A stretch of DNA of 64,000 nt from Paraburkholderia sabiae (GTDB lineage Bacteria; Pseudomonadota; Gammaproteobacteria; Burkholderiales; Burkholderiaceae), in NCBI RefSeq assembly GCF_030412785.1, contig NZ_CP125295.1, forward strand, positions 5,456,001 through 5,520,000, written 5' to 3'. How positions within the stretch are numbered: position 1 is the stretch's first letter; the number at the start of each line of letters is the position of its first letter. Shown here in pieces: positions 19,012 to 27,512 of the stretch. The notes beneath the pieces are model-generated. The model ran no database searches and was not told the DNA's origin. It was given only the letters and a program-made list of their open reading frames with translations. The translations under genes and the position numbers were made by a program.

Positions 19012-19446
19012 ATGCAAGTTCAACCCTATCTGTTCTTCAATGGCCGTTGCGAGGAAGCGCTGAAGTTTTACGGCGAGAAGCTCGGCGCAGAAGTGATCTT
19101 CCAGATGCGTTTCAAGGACGCGCCGCCGAATCCGCAGCAACCCATCCGTCCCGGCACCGAAAACAAGATCATGCATTCGACGATCCGGATCGGATCGACG
19201 GAACTGATGGCGTCCGACGGCAACTGTGACGAAACGCCGGGCACGCACACCGGCTACGGCCTGTCGATCACCGTCGACGACCCATCGCAAGGCGAAAAAA
19301 CGTTCAACGCGATGGCGGAAGGCGGCAACGTCATGATGCCGTGGCAGGCCACGTTCTGGAGCACGGGCTTCGGCATGGTCGTCGACAGGTTCGGCGTGAT
19401 GTGGATGATCACCAATCCGCACGACGGCGAGAAGCATCCGAGCTGA
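19012..19446 (+). CDS. PhnB-like VOC family protein
   Basis: A 144-residue protein of the glyoxalase/VOC superfamily, PhnB/YjdN-like subgroup. Typical elements are PYLFFNGRCEEALKFYGEKL at the start, HSTIRIGSTELMASDG in the middle and DRFGVMWMITNP at the C-terminus. The ATG at 19012 follows AAGGAG at optimal spacing. VOC domains form metal-binding dimers used for isomerase, lyase and dioxygenase chemistry or resistance; this subgroup has no settled substrate. It converges on the FUSC gene, whose stop codon lies 2 bases after this gene, so the 3' ends almost touch. Confidence 0.9.
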   Translation: MQVQPYLFFNGRCEEALKFYGEKLGAEVIFQMRFKDAPPNPQQPIRPGTENKIMHSTIRIGSTELMASDGNCDETPGTHTGYGLSITVDDPSQGEKTFNAMAEGGNVMMPWQATFWSTGFGMVVDRFGVMWMITNPHDGEKHPS

Positions 19447-19448
19447 CG

Positions 19449-20627
19449 CTACCGGTTCGCGGCTGGCGCGCCGCCGCCTTCGATGTTCCAGTTCGCTTCC
19501 GTGGCCGCCAGCAGCGAGCGCATGCGCTCGACCTGCTCCGCGAAACGCTGCGCTAGCCACAACGGCCCCTGTAAATCAGGGGCCGTTTCTTTTTCGGGCG
19601 TCACAGGCTCGAACAACGACGACGCATCCGGCATACGGAAATGCGTCGTGCCCGCAAAGCGTAGCGCGCGTGCGGCGCCCAGCAACGTCATGCGCACCGC
19701 ATTCGCCTGTTCGCCGCATTGTTGTGCGAACGCGTCGCACATTTCCGGATGCGCGAGCGTACCCGTCGACAGCATTTCGAGCGCGCTAAGCATCGAACGA
19801 TGCAAGCCCTGAATCTGGTCGAGCTTCGCGATGGGCAGATCGATTTCTTTCGCGACCGACGGCATCAGCGAGCGCAGTTGCACAAGCCGTTTGCCCATGC
19901 GAATGAATGCGGCGACCTGCTCGTCGGAGCCGAACGGCACGCCCGTCATCATCCGCGTGTAGATGCGCGCGCATTCGCGCAGATTGTCGGCGAGCAGATA
20001 ACGCCACGAATACGTCGCGTGCAGCGGCAGCGCGAACGAAAACGCGAGCGCGATCACGATGCCGACCAGCACGTTCAGCGTGCGCCACAGGCCCGTGTCG
20101 ATCATGTTGTCGCCGTGTCCCGCGACGATGCACATGGTGATGGCCGTCAGCAGCGCGACATAGCCCGCGCTGCCGATCGCGAACCACGCGCAGATCGCCG
20201 CGATCACGGACATCAGCACGTAAGTGAGCGTCAGCGAATCGAACAGGTTCTGCTGCAGGATCAACGAGAGCCCGAGCGCGGCGCCGAGCAGCGTGCCCGC
20301 CGCGCGCTCGGCCGCCTTCTTGCGGATGTTGCCGTGATGCTGCAAGCCGCCGATCACCACCAGCAGCGTGACCGATGCCCAGATGCCGTGCGGAATGTCG
20401 ATGCCCGTCGTCGCGAGAATCGACACGATCATCGCGAGGCCGACGCGCAGGCTGTGAAAGAACTTCGCGTGGCGATAGCGGTAGTACGGCGACGTAACGG
20501 CACGCACGAGACGGCCGATGCGCGTGCGGCGCGGCGCGAGACGCGCGGCGACGGCATCCTTCGTGCCCGGCGGCGTACCCGCGTGCGGCTTGCGTGGAGG
20601 ATCGGATTGCGGATCGCTGAGAGCCAT
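19449..20627 (-). CDS. FUSC family membrane protein (aromatic acid exporter-like)
   Basis: A 392-residue inner-membrane protein of the FUSC/YccS/AaeB-related superfamily. The N-terminal half carries about six transmembrane segments, starting with LRVGLAMIVSILATTGIDIP and including GIWASVTLLVVIGG and AAGTLLGAALGLSLIL, the conserved FUSC region. The C-terminal half (after about residue 215) is cytoplasmic and helical. Such proteins are usually efflux components for aromatic acids, but this one is about half the length of AaeB and has no adjacent membrane-fusion protein. Confidence 0.85.
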   Translation of the reverse strand: MALSDPQSDPPRKPHAGTPPGTKDAVAARLAPRRTRIGRLVRAVTSPYYRYRHAKFFHSLRVGLAMIVSILATTGIDIPHGIWASVTLLVVIGGLQHHGNIRKKAAERAAGTLLGAALGLSLILQQNLFDSLTLTYVLMSVIAAICAWFAIGSAGYVALLTAITMCIVAGHGDNMIDTGLWRTLNVLVGIVIALAFSFALPLHATYSWRYLLADNLRECARIYTRMMTGVPFGSDEQVAAFIRMGKRLVQLRSLMPSVAKEIDLPIAKLDQIQGLHRSMLSALEMLSTGTLAHPEMCDAFAQQCGEQANAVRMTLLGAARALRFAGTTHFRMPDASSLFEPVTPEKETAPDLQGPLWLAQRFAEQVERMRSLLAATEANWNIEGGGAPAANR

Positions 20628-20701
20628 CGGTTATGTCACGTAGATTCGGCGCATCAGCGCGAGCGAGCATGCAGAGACGGCCATCCCACGAGCATAAACG
20701 A

Positions 20702-20732
20702 AAAAGCCCGCAGCATCGGCTGCGGGCTTCGT
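20702..20732 (-). terminator. Terminator of the DUF3311-symporter operon
   Basis: An 11-bp perfect stem (20704-20714 with 20719-20729, loop ATCG) followed on the minus strand by a run of Ts. It lies just past the symporter stop codon. Confidence 0.9.
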
Positions 20733-20757
20733 GTGTTACAGGTACATCAGGCGGTGA

Positions 20758-22308
20758 TCAGGCCTCATGCACATCCAGATAATCTTCCGGACGCGTGCGG
20801 TCTTCGGCGTGCTTCATGCCGAATGCGCGCACCAGCAGGCTCGCGACGACCGACACCACGAGGTTGACGATCAGCGACCAGACAGCCGCATAACCCGGAA
20901 TCGCCAGACCGCCGATGTGGATCGTATAGATCGAGCCCGCCAGCTTCAGCGAGATCGCCATCCACGTGCCGACGGCGATGCCCACGGCCCAGCCGAGCAG
21001 CAGACCACGGTAGTCGAGCACGCGCGTGTACAGGCCGAGCACGATCGCGGGCAGCGTCTGGATGATCCAGATACCGCCGAGCAATTGCAGCTGGATCGCA
21101 TACGTCAGCGGCAGGCCGAGAATGAACGCGACAGCGCCGACCTTCACGATCAGCGACACGAGCTTGGCGATGTTCGTCTCCTGCTCGTGCGACATGTTGC
21201 GGTTCACGAACTCCTTGTGGATGTTGCGCGTGTACAGGTTGGCGGCTGCAATCGACATGATCGCGGCAGGCACCAGCGCGCCGATGCCGATCGCCGCGAA
21301 CGCGACGCCGACGAACCACGACGGGAAGAAGTGCAGGAACAGCGCGGGCACCGCGAAGTTCGGACCGAAGGCCTTGAAGTACGGCGCGAACTCCGGCATG
21401 TCCTTCACGCCCGCTGCGAGCGCCATGAAGCCGAGCAGCGCGAGCAGACCGAGCACCAGCGAGTACGCGGGCAGCATCGCCATGTTGCGGCGAATCGTGT
21501 TGCCCGACGACGACGACAGAATCGCCGTCACCGAGTGCGGGTACAGGAACAGCGCGAGCGCCGATCCCACCGCGAGTGTCGCGTACGCGCTATAGCCGTT
21601 CAGACTCGCGACGTCCGGTGCCTTCAGCAGCAGCTTGGCCGGCGGCACGGCGCTGAAGATGTGGCCGAAGCCACCCAGTTGCGGCGGAATCACGATGATC
21701 GCGGCGGCGATCGTGATGTAGATCAGCACGTCCTTGACGACCGCGATCATCGCCGGCGCACGCAGGCCCGACGTGTACGTGTACGCGGCGAGAATCGCGA
21801 ACGCGATGATCAGCGGCAGATCGCCGACGAAGCCCTTCGTATCGAAGCCGAGCGCGCCGATCACCACTTCGATACCGACCAGCTGCAGCGCGATGTACGG
21901 CATCGTCGCGACGATACCCGTCACGGCGATGGCGAGCGCGAGCATGCGGCTGCCGTAGCGCGCGCTGACGAAGTCGGCGGACGTCACGTAACCCTGGCGC
22001 TTCGCGATACTCCACAGCTTCGGGAACACAACGAACGCGAACGGATAGATCAGGATCGTATAGGGCAGCGCGAAGAAACCCGTTGCGCCCGCACCGAACA
22101 CGAGCGCGGGAACGGCGACGAAGGTGTACGCGGTGTACAGATCCCCGCCCAGCAGGAACCACGTGACGACCGTGCCGAAACGCCGGCCGCCGAGGCCCCA
22201 CTCTTCCAGATGCGCGAGATCGCCTTTGCGCCAGTTCGCGGCGATGAAGCCGAGAATCGTGACGCCGATGAAGAACAGAACGAAGACGAAGGTTGCGATG
22301 GCGTTCAT
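20758..22308 (-). CDS. Sodium:solute symporter family transporter (MctP-like monocarboxylate permease)
   Basis: A 516-residue symporter of the SSS family with about 13 transmembrane helices. It resembles rhizobial MctP and ActP-like acetate/lactate permeases rather than proline or pantothenate carriers. Features seen are EEWGLGGRRFGTVVTWFLLG (residues about 34-53), LYTAYTFVAVPALVFGAG and the conserved GALVPAAIMSIAAANL near residue 355. The start at 22308 has GGAGGT upstream. Its ATG overlaps the stop of the DUF3311 gene by four bases (ATGA), so the two are translationally coupled. A substrate such as lactate, pyruvate or acetate is likely by family; a specific one is not shown. Confidence 0.88.
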   Translation of the reverse strand: MNAIATFVFVLFFIGVTILGFIAANWRKGDLAHLEEWGLGGRRFGTVVTWFLLGGDLYTAYTFVAVPALVFGAGATGFFALPYTILIYPFAFVVFPKLWSIAKRQGYVTSADFVSARYGSRMLALAIAVTGIVATMPYIALQLVGIEVVIGALGFDTKGFVGDLPLIIAFAILAAYTYTSGLRAPAMIAVVKDVLIYITIAAAIIVIPPQLGGFGHIFSAVPPAKLLLKAPDVASLNGYSAYATLAVGSALALFLYPHSVTAILSSSSGNTIRRNMAMLPAYSLVLGLLALLGFMALAAGVKDMPEFAPYFKAFGPNFAVPALFLHFFPSWFVGVAFAAIGIGALVPAAIMSIAAANLYTRNIHKEFVNRNMSHEQETNIAKLVSLIVKVGAVAFILGLPLTYAIQLQLLGGIWIIQTLPAIVLGLYTRVLDYRGLLLGWAVGIAVGTWMAISLKLAGSIYTIHIGGLAIPGYAAVWSLIVNLVVSVVASLLVRAFGMKHAEDRTRPEDYLDVHEA

Positions 22309-22532
22309 CGTGCACCTCCGTTCTTGCGCGTCTTCGTCTTGAAGTACACGAGCGCCGTGATCACGGCACTGATCAGCACCCACAGGAGCTGATACCAGTA
22401 GAAGAACGGGAAGTCGAACAGTTGGGGTTCGATCTTGTTGTAGGACGGCACCCAGATCATCGCGATCCAGGGTAACAGCAACAGCCATAGCCAGTGCTTG
22501 CTGGCCTTGTTGGCGGCGGCGTCGTGAGCCAT
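22305..22532 (-). CDS. DUF3311 small membrane subunit of the symporter
   Basis: A 75-residue protein with two predicted transmembrane helices (about residues 13-28 and 45-65), including WLWLLLLPWIAMIWVPSYN and FPFFYWYQLLWVLIS. This is the DUF3311 family, whose genes are nearly always found just before an SSS-family symporter, by analogy with the YjcH-ActP type pairs. A strong GAGGAG site precedes the ATG. Its stop overlaps the symporter start by four bases. It probably acts as an accessory subunit for stability or transport. Confidence 0.88.
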   Translation of the reverse strand: MAHDAAANKASKHWLWLLLLPWIAMIWVPSYNKIEPQLFDFPFFYWYQLLWVLISAVITALVYFKTKTRKNGGAR

Positions 22533-22866
22533 GACGTCTCCTCTTTCCTTTTATTGAATTGTGTCCCGCGGCTGGCGGGAAGATGGACCCGGCTACGGAT
22601 AGCAGCGCGGGTGCCCCGAAAGCATCGAAAGAGTATCGGAGTGGCGAACGACCGGTCAAGCAGGGCTGACCCTAGACGCAACGGTGTTGTCAATAGGCGA
22701 AAAGTCGCAGAGTGTGAGATCGGGTACGAAAGCAGAAATTTGTGCCGCTTCGTTGTGATGCGCGGCGCAATGCCGGCTGAATGGGAAGCTGAGTGGAGGC
22801 CGTTAGCCGCGCTGGCGTTGCACCAGCGCGGGGCTCAATGGGATCGTTGGAACGATGCGATGCGTG
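22533..22866. other. Intergenic region upstream of the DUF3311-symporter operon
   Basis: A 334-base gap holding the operon promoter (not resolved) and, at 22807-22831, a perfect 9-bp hairpin (CCGCGCTGG with CCAGCGCGG, 7-base loop) located 36 bases after the stop of the upstream spermidine-synthase-like gene, whose transcript it may end. There is no T-run. No gene is seen. Confidence 0.45.
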
Positions 22867-23784
22867 TCAGATCGCGAACGTGCCGTTCTGGCCCGTCGAT
22901 TCCTGCAAGCCCTTGATCCACTTGCGCGCGGGCAGCTTGAGTTGCGTCTCGATCAGCTTGGCGCGCTCGGTCAACTGCTGGAACGACACGTCGATGGCCG
23001 GGCCCGAGAACGCAATCGCGATACGGTTGCCGTCATGCACTTCGGGCAGCGCGACGACGCGTCCGTCGAACGCTTCGTTCAGGCGCTTCATGTTGCGCAC
23101 GAAGCTCGGATGATCGCCGAACAGATTGACCGTGACGATGCCCGCTTGCGTCAGGCACGCACGCGCCGCACGATAGAACGCGACGCTGTCGAGCACCGGG
23201 CCGCGCGCCGTCGCGTCGTACAGATCGATCTGCAACGCGCCGACCGTGCCGTGATTCGCGCGGTCGTTGACGAATTCCCACGCGTCGGTTTCGCGCACGG
23301 TGAGGCGCGCGTCGTCGGCGGGCAAGCCGAACATCGTGCGCGCGGCGATCACGACGGCGGGATTCAGTTCGACGGCTTCGACGTGCGCGCGCGTCAGGTG
23401 GCGATGCGCGAACTTCGTCAGCGAGCCCGTACCGAGGCCGAGCTGCACGATGCGCTTCGGTGTTTCGAGAAACAGCAGCCACGCCATCATCTGCTGCGCG
23501 TATTCGAGTTCGATGTGATCGGGCTTCGACAGACGCATCGCGCCTTGCACCCATTCCGTGCCGAAGTGCAGATAGCGCACGCCGCCCTCTTCCGAGAACG
23601 TGACGGGCGCAAAGCGCGGCTTGCGCGGCGCTTCGATCACCGATGCTTTGGCGATGTCGCCGAAGTCTTCGTCGTCACGCGACGCACGCGTTTTCGCGCG
23701 CGAGATGGTCTGCTTCGGTGCGGCGGACTGCTTGTTACGGAAAGCACGCGCCTCGGCCGAAGCGCGTTTGATCAGTTTCGTCAT
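22867..23784 (-). CDS. Spermidine-synthase-like protein (SAM-binding fold)
   Basis: A 305-residue protein with the Rossmann-type fold of spermidine synthases. The nucleotide-binding loop is IVQLGLGTGSLTKFAHRHL, followed by the acidic strand VEAVELNP and DAWEFV; an IDLYDA segment corresponds to the active-site region. The N-terminal 60 residues are basic and probably disordered. Many bacterial proteins of this type are not polyamine synthases, and the key polyamine-binding residues cannot be verified by eye. Its ATG overlaps the stop of the DNA glycosylase gene (ATGA, 23781-23784), and no separate ribosome site is visible, so it is translationally coupled as the last gene of a three-gene unit with ubiC. 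Confidence 0.82.
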   Translation of the reverse strand: MTKLIKRASAEARAFRNKQSAAPKQTISRAKTRASRDDEDFGDIAKASVIEAPRKPRFAPVTFSEEGGVRYLHFGTEWVQGAMRLSKPDHIELEYAQQMMAWLLFLETPKRIVQLGLGTGSLTKFAHRHLTRAHVEAVELNPAVVIAARTMFGLPADDARLTVRETDAWEFVNDRANHGTVGALQIDLYDATARGPVLDSVAFYRAARACLTQAGIVTVNLFGDHPSFVRNMKRLNEAFDGRVVALPEVHDGNRIAIAFSGPAIDVSFQQLTERAKLIETQLKLPARKWIKGLQESTGQNGTFAI

Positions 23785-24254
23785 GTAAGGATGTCGCGCC
23801 ACAGGCGCAATTTTTGGTCGAACGAGAGCATAGCATTGGCGGGACTGGAGGACGGCAGGACCAGCGTCTCGTAGCCGGCTGCAGCGATCACAGGCGCAAA
23901 GCGCCCCGCCGTCTTGCCGTTGAAGCACACCTTCTTCAACGCGGGCGCGTACTCGCGGAACGAAGCGAAGTCGTTCGGCGATGCATTGCGGATTGCCGCA
24001 TCGAGACTGCCCTCGCGCGTGCAGGCAGCCAGCACATCCCAAACGCCGATGCCATGCTTCAACACACGTTCGAGGCGCGTCGGGTAATCGAGTTCAGGGA
24101 GCGGCTCGTCGATCACTGCGCCGAGCAAACGCCAGAACTGGTTTCGCGGATGCGCGTAATACTGCGTCGCTTGCAATGATGCTTCGCCGGGAAAGCTGCC
24201 GAGTATCAGCGTATGCGTGCTTTCGGCGACGACGGGTGGAAAGCCGCGCAGCAT
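23781..24254 (-). CDS. Hypoxanthine/deoxyinosine DNA glycosylase (UDG superfamily)
   Basis: A 157-residue member of the uracil-DNA glycosylase superfamily, family 6 (hypoxanthine-DNA glycosylase). It should excise deaminated adenine (deoxyinosine) from DNA. Motif 1 is LILGSFPGEASLQATQYYA, followed by HPRNQFWRLLG; motif 2 is LPSSSPANA near the C-terminus. The start [10 protein letters not shown] at 24254 has GGAGAC upstream and shares one base with the ubiC stop codon. It is the middle gene of an overlapping unit ubiC, glycosylase, spermidine-synthase-like gene. Confidence 0.88.
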   Translation of the reverse strand: MLRGFPPVVAESTHTLILGSFPGEASLQATQYYAHPRNQFWRLLGAVIDEPLPELDYPTRLERVLKHGIGVWDVLAACTREGSLDAAIRNASPNDFASFREYAPALKKVCFNGKTAGRFAPVIAAAGYETLVLPSSSPANAMLSFDQKLRLWRDILT

Positions 24255-24946
24255 CAGCGTGCGTCTCCGTGTTTGCCCGCGCCCTTCGCGTCGCGTCGCG
24301 CGTTGGCATCGGCACGCGATGCGGTGTGATCGAGCGCCTGGCCGTGATCGCGCGGCACAGGTTGTTGAACATGCACGCGCTCTGCATCGCGCGACGCGAG
24401 ATGCGACCACAATGCGGGCAGCATCACCTCCGTCACCATCAACGGTTCGCCGTATCGTTCGAACACCGATCGTCGCGCGAACAATGCATGTCGCCGCGCG
24501 TCGCCAATCTCACGCAATGCCAGCCGATGCAACGGATGCCGTGCCGTCACACGACGGCTCACCAGCGACGACCGCGACACGCTGCTATCGCTATAGAGCA
24601 GTTCGGCGAGCGGCCGCGTGCGCAGACGCCGCATCGCTTGCCAGACGCCCGTGCTCGCCGCGAGCGGCACGATGCTGTGCGCGGCGACGTACGGCGTGCC
24701 ATCCACCGACAACACCACTTCACGCACCCAGACAGGCGTGCGCGGCGCGATCGCGAGCGCGGCGTATTCGTCGTCGAACGGCAAATCGACGGCCTCGCGC
24801 GTCACGCGCACGGCGACCGCGCCGAGCGTGCGCAAGTGTGCCGTCAGCGAACCGCCGCGCGTGAGCCAGTCTTTTTGATCAGGCGAGAAACCCGGAAGGG
24901 GCGCGACGCGCCAATGCGCGTCGGCAGCATCGAAACGGATAGGCAT
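24254..24946 (-). CDS. ubiC: Chorismate lyase
   Basis: Removes pyruvate from chorismate to give 4-hydroxybenzoate, the first committed step of ubiquinone synthesis. The 230-residue protein begins [13 protein letters not shown] and includes [34 protein letters not shown] and [19 protein letters not shown], the family signatures. The final 35 residues form a basic, probably disordered tail. A second possible ATG lies at 24955, nine bases upstream; neither has a strong ribosome site. It heads a compact unit with a DNA glycosylase and a spermidine-synthase-like gene; no ubiA lies in the window. Confidence 0.92.
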   Translation of the reverse strand: MPIRFDAADAHWRVAPLPGFSPDQKDWLTRGGSLTAHLRTLGAVAVRVTREAVDLPFDDEYAALAIAPRTPVWVREVVLSVDGTPYVAAHSIVPLAASTGVWQAMRRLRTRPLAELLYSDSSVSRSSLVSRRVTARHPLHRLALREIGDARRHALFARRSVFERYGEPLMVTEVMLPALWSHLASRDAERVHVQQPVPRDHGQALDHTASRADANARRDAKGAGKHGDAR

Positions 24947-25126
24947 GGTCCGCATTATAGGGGGCGCGGAAAACGCGGGCCTTTCAGGCAGACATGTCGC
25001 GAACTTTTGCGGAATCGACGACCATGTGTTTCAGCCATGTCCGCATCCGGCGATACACGCCCAACGTGAAGATGAATAGCGAGCGCATGACGCTCGATAC
25101 TTCATCCATTCGTCAGGGAGCATCCA

Positions 25127-25393
25127 TTGAACGCCAACGACAAATCCACTTCGGACCGCATCGCGCATCTCGCCGCCATCGTTCTACGACGCGACAGCGC
25201 GTCCAAAACCGAAAAGGAACTCGCGGGCTCCGCGCTCGCGCAGCATCACACGAGCAAACATACGAGCGCGGCGATCGGCGAGCTCGCTTCACATGTGCTC
25301 GCCGATCATCACGCGTGTGCCGAAGCGAAGGAACTGGCGGGTTCGGTGCTCGCGCAGGTGCGGCAGCATGAAGGGGCTTCGCTGGCGCGCTGA
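25127..25393 (+). CDS. Small helical-repeat hypothetical protein (88 aa)
   Basis: An 88-residue soluble protein with TTG start and GGGAG ribosome site 6 bases upstream. It contains four spaced copies of an (H/E)LA-x3-(V/A)LA-type helix motif: HLAAIVL at 14, ELAGSALA at 31, ELASHVLA at 52 and ELAGSVLA at 69, each followed by a polar loop. The pattern looks like a small stack of amphipathic helices. I recognise similar small proteins in other Burkholderia genomes but no function. It converges on htpG across a shared terminator. Confidence 0.7.
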   Translation: MNANDKSTSDRIAHLAAIVLRRDSASKTEKELAGSALAQHHTSKHTSAAIGELASHVLADHHACAEAKELAGSVLAQVRQHEGASLAR

Positions 25394-25430
25394 GTTCAAA
25401 TAGCACGCGCACGGGCTGTCGCGCACAAAC

Positions 25431-25460
25431 AAAATGCGCTGCCGAAGCAGCGCATTTTTT
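25431..25460. terminator. Bidirectional terminator, small repeat protein / htpG
   Basis: ATGCGCTGC pairs with GCAGCGCAT around a CGAA tetraloop, with an A-run before and a T-run after, so it works in both directions. Confidence 0.9.
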
Positions 25461-25484
25461 CAACAACAACGGATAAAGCTCAAA

Positions 25485-27377
25485 TCAACGGGCGAGCAGC
25501 AATGCATTCGTCCGCTTCACGAAGCTCGCCGGATCTTCCAGCGAGCCGCCTTCCGCGAGCAACGCCTGATCGAACAGCAGATGACACCAGTCGTCGAAGT
25601 TCGCGTTATCCGTATGCAGGTTTTTCACCAGCGCGTGTTCGGGATTCACTTCGAGAATCGGATTGAACGTCGGTGCATTCTGGCCGGCCGCCTTCAGCAT
25701 GCGCTGCAGGTAGCCGCTCATATCGCCTTCGTCGGCAACGAGACACGACGGCGAATCCGTCAAACGGAACGTCAGACGCACATCCTTCGCCTTGTCCTTC
25801 AACGCTTCTTTCATGCGCTCGACCAAAGGCTTCAGCTCTTCGCTGACCTTCTCCTGCGCCTGCTTTTCCTCGTCGTTCAGCTGACCGAGATCGAGGTCGC
25901 CGCGCGCGACGCTTTGCAGCGGCTTGCCGTCGAATTCAGTGAGGAACGACAGCATCCATTCATCGACGCGATCCGTCAGCAGCAGCACTTCGACGCCCTT
26001 CTTGCGGAACACTTCGAGATGCGGGCTGTTCTTCGCGGCCTGGTACGTATCCGCCGTGACGTAATAGATCTTCGACTGCTCGGGCTTCATGCGCGCGACG
26101 TAATCCGTCAGCGACACGTTCTGCTCCGACGAGTCGTTATGCGTCGACGCGAAACGCGCGAGCTTCGCGATGCGCTCCTTGTTCGAGAAGTCTTCGCCGA
26201 TGCCTTCCTTCAGCACCTGGCCGAATTCTTTCCAGAACGTCGTGTACTTTTCCTTCTCGGCGGCTTCTTCCGAGTTCGCCAGTTCTTCGAGCATCGACAG
26301 CGCGCGCTTGGTCACGCCTTCGCGGATCGCCTTCACGTCGCGGCTTTCCTGCAGCAGTTCGCGCGACACGTTCAGCGGCAGATCGGCGGAATCGACCACG
26401 CCCTTCACGAAACGCAGATACGTGGGCAGCAACTGCTCGGCGTCGTCCATGATGAAAACGCGCTTCACGTACAGCTTCAGGCCGCCGCGATGATCGCGGT
26501 TCCACATGTCGAACGGTGCGTGCGACGGCACGTACAGCAGTTGCGTGTACTCGCTGCGGCCTTCCACGCGGTTGTGCGTCCACGTCAGCGGATCCTGATG
26601 ATCGTGCGACAGATGCTGGTAGAACTGCTTGTACTGCTCTTCCGTGATGTCGCTCTTCGCGCGCGTCCACAGCGCGCTCGCCTGGTTGACGGTCTCGTCT
26701 TCGTCCTTCGCGACCATCTCGCTCTTTTCGGCGTCCCACTCTTCCTTCTGCATCAGGATGGGCAGCGCGACGTGATCCGAATACTTCTGGATGATCGACT
26801 TGAGCTTGTAGGTGGACAGCAGCTCGTCTTCGTCGGCGCGCAGATGCAGCGTGATGGTCGTGCCGCGTTGCGCGCGCTCGATCGTCTCGACCGAGAAATC
26901 GCCTTCGCCCGCGCTGACCCAGCGCACGCCTTCCGCTGCGGGCACGCCCGCACGGCGCGTTTCGACCGTGATCTTGTCCGCGACGATGAAGCCCGAATAG
27001 AAGCCGACGCCGAACTGGCCGATCAGCGCCGCGTCCTTCTGCTGGTCGCCGGAGAGCTTGCCGAAGAATTCCTTCGTGCCCGAGCGCGCGATCGTGCCGA
27101 GGTTCGCGACGGCTTCGTCGCGGTTCATACCGATGCCGTTGTCGTCGATGCTGATGGTGCGGGCGTTCTTGTCGAACGACACGCGGATGCGCAGATTCGG
27201 ATCGTTCTCATACAGCGCGCTGTTTTCGATGGCTTCGAAGCGGAGTTTGTCCGCCGCGTCCGATGCGTTCGAAATCAGTTCGCGCAGGAAGATTTCCTTG
27301 TTGCTGTACAGCGAATGGATCATCAGGTGCAGAAGCTGTTTCACTTCTGCCTGAAAGCTCATGGTTTCTTGTGCCAT
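25485..27377 (-). CDS. htpG: Molecular chaperone HtpG (Hsp90)
   Basis: A 630-residue bacterial Hsp90, an ATP-driven cytosolic chaperone for late protein folding. The N-terminal GHKL ATPase shows [24 protein letters not shown] and [17 protein letters not shown], the Bergerat-fold motifs. The middle domain includes [18 protein letters not shown] and [15 protein letters not shown], with the catalytic-loop arginine. The C-terminal dimerisation domain is present and the length is normal. It is transcribed toward the small repeat protein and follows the MocR-type gene by 135 bases. I saw no clear heat-shock promoter. Confidence 0.97.
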   Translation of the reverse strand: MAQETMSFQAEVKQLLHLMIHSLYSNKEIFLRELISNASDAADKLRFEAIENSALYENDPNLRIRVSFDKNARTISIDDNGIGMNRDEAVANLGTIARSGTKEFFGKLSGDQQKDAALIGQFGVGFYSGFIVADKITVETRRAGVPAAEGVRWVSAGEGDFSVETIERAQRGTTITLHLRADEDELLSTYKLKSIIQKYSDHVALPILMQKEEWDAEKSEMVAKDEDETVNQASALWTRAKSDITEEQYKQFYQHLSHDHQDPLTWTHNRVEGRSEYTQLLYVPSHAPFDMWNRDHRGGLKLYVKRVFIMDDAEQLLPTYLRFVKGVVDSADLPLNVSRELLQESRDVKAIREGVTKRALSMLEELANSEEAAEKEKYTTFWKEFGQVLKEGIGEDFSNKERIAKLARFASTHNDSSEQNVSLTDYVARMKPEQSKIYYVTADTYQAAKNSPHLEVFRKKGVEVLLLTDRVDEWMLSFLTEFDGKPLQSVARGDLDLGQLNDEEKQAQEKVSEELKPLVERMKEALKDKAKDVRLTFRLTDSPSCLVADEGDMSGYLQRMLKAAGQNAPTFNPILEVNPEHALVKNLHTDNANFDDWCHLLFDQALLAEGGSLEDPASFVKRTNALLLAR

Positions 27378-27512
27378 GGTCAGTTTTCCTCTTCTATTGC
27401 AGGTTGATTCGGGGATTCGAAGCTGAATGCATCTGTACGAGCGGCGCGCGCTACAGACGTTGCCCGCACAAATGGGGGCGCGCGCCGCGGATTCAAGAGG
27501 CCGGCGGCAAGT

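Noticed and set aside
20767..22392. A 541-codon plus-strand frame opposite the symporter
   Set aside because: Antisense shadow; it is almost entirely Arg, Asp, Gln and His, unlike any real protein of this window.
25434..27407. A 657-codon frame on the plus strand opposite htpG
   Set aside because: It is the antisense shadow of htpG, a full-length Hsp90; high GC suppresses stop codons. Composition is Arg/His/Leu-rich as in shadows.
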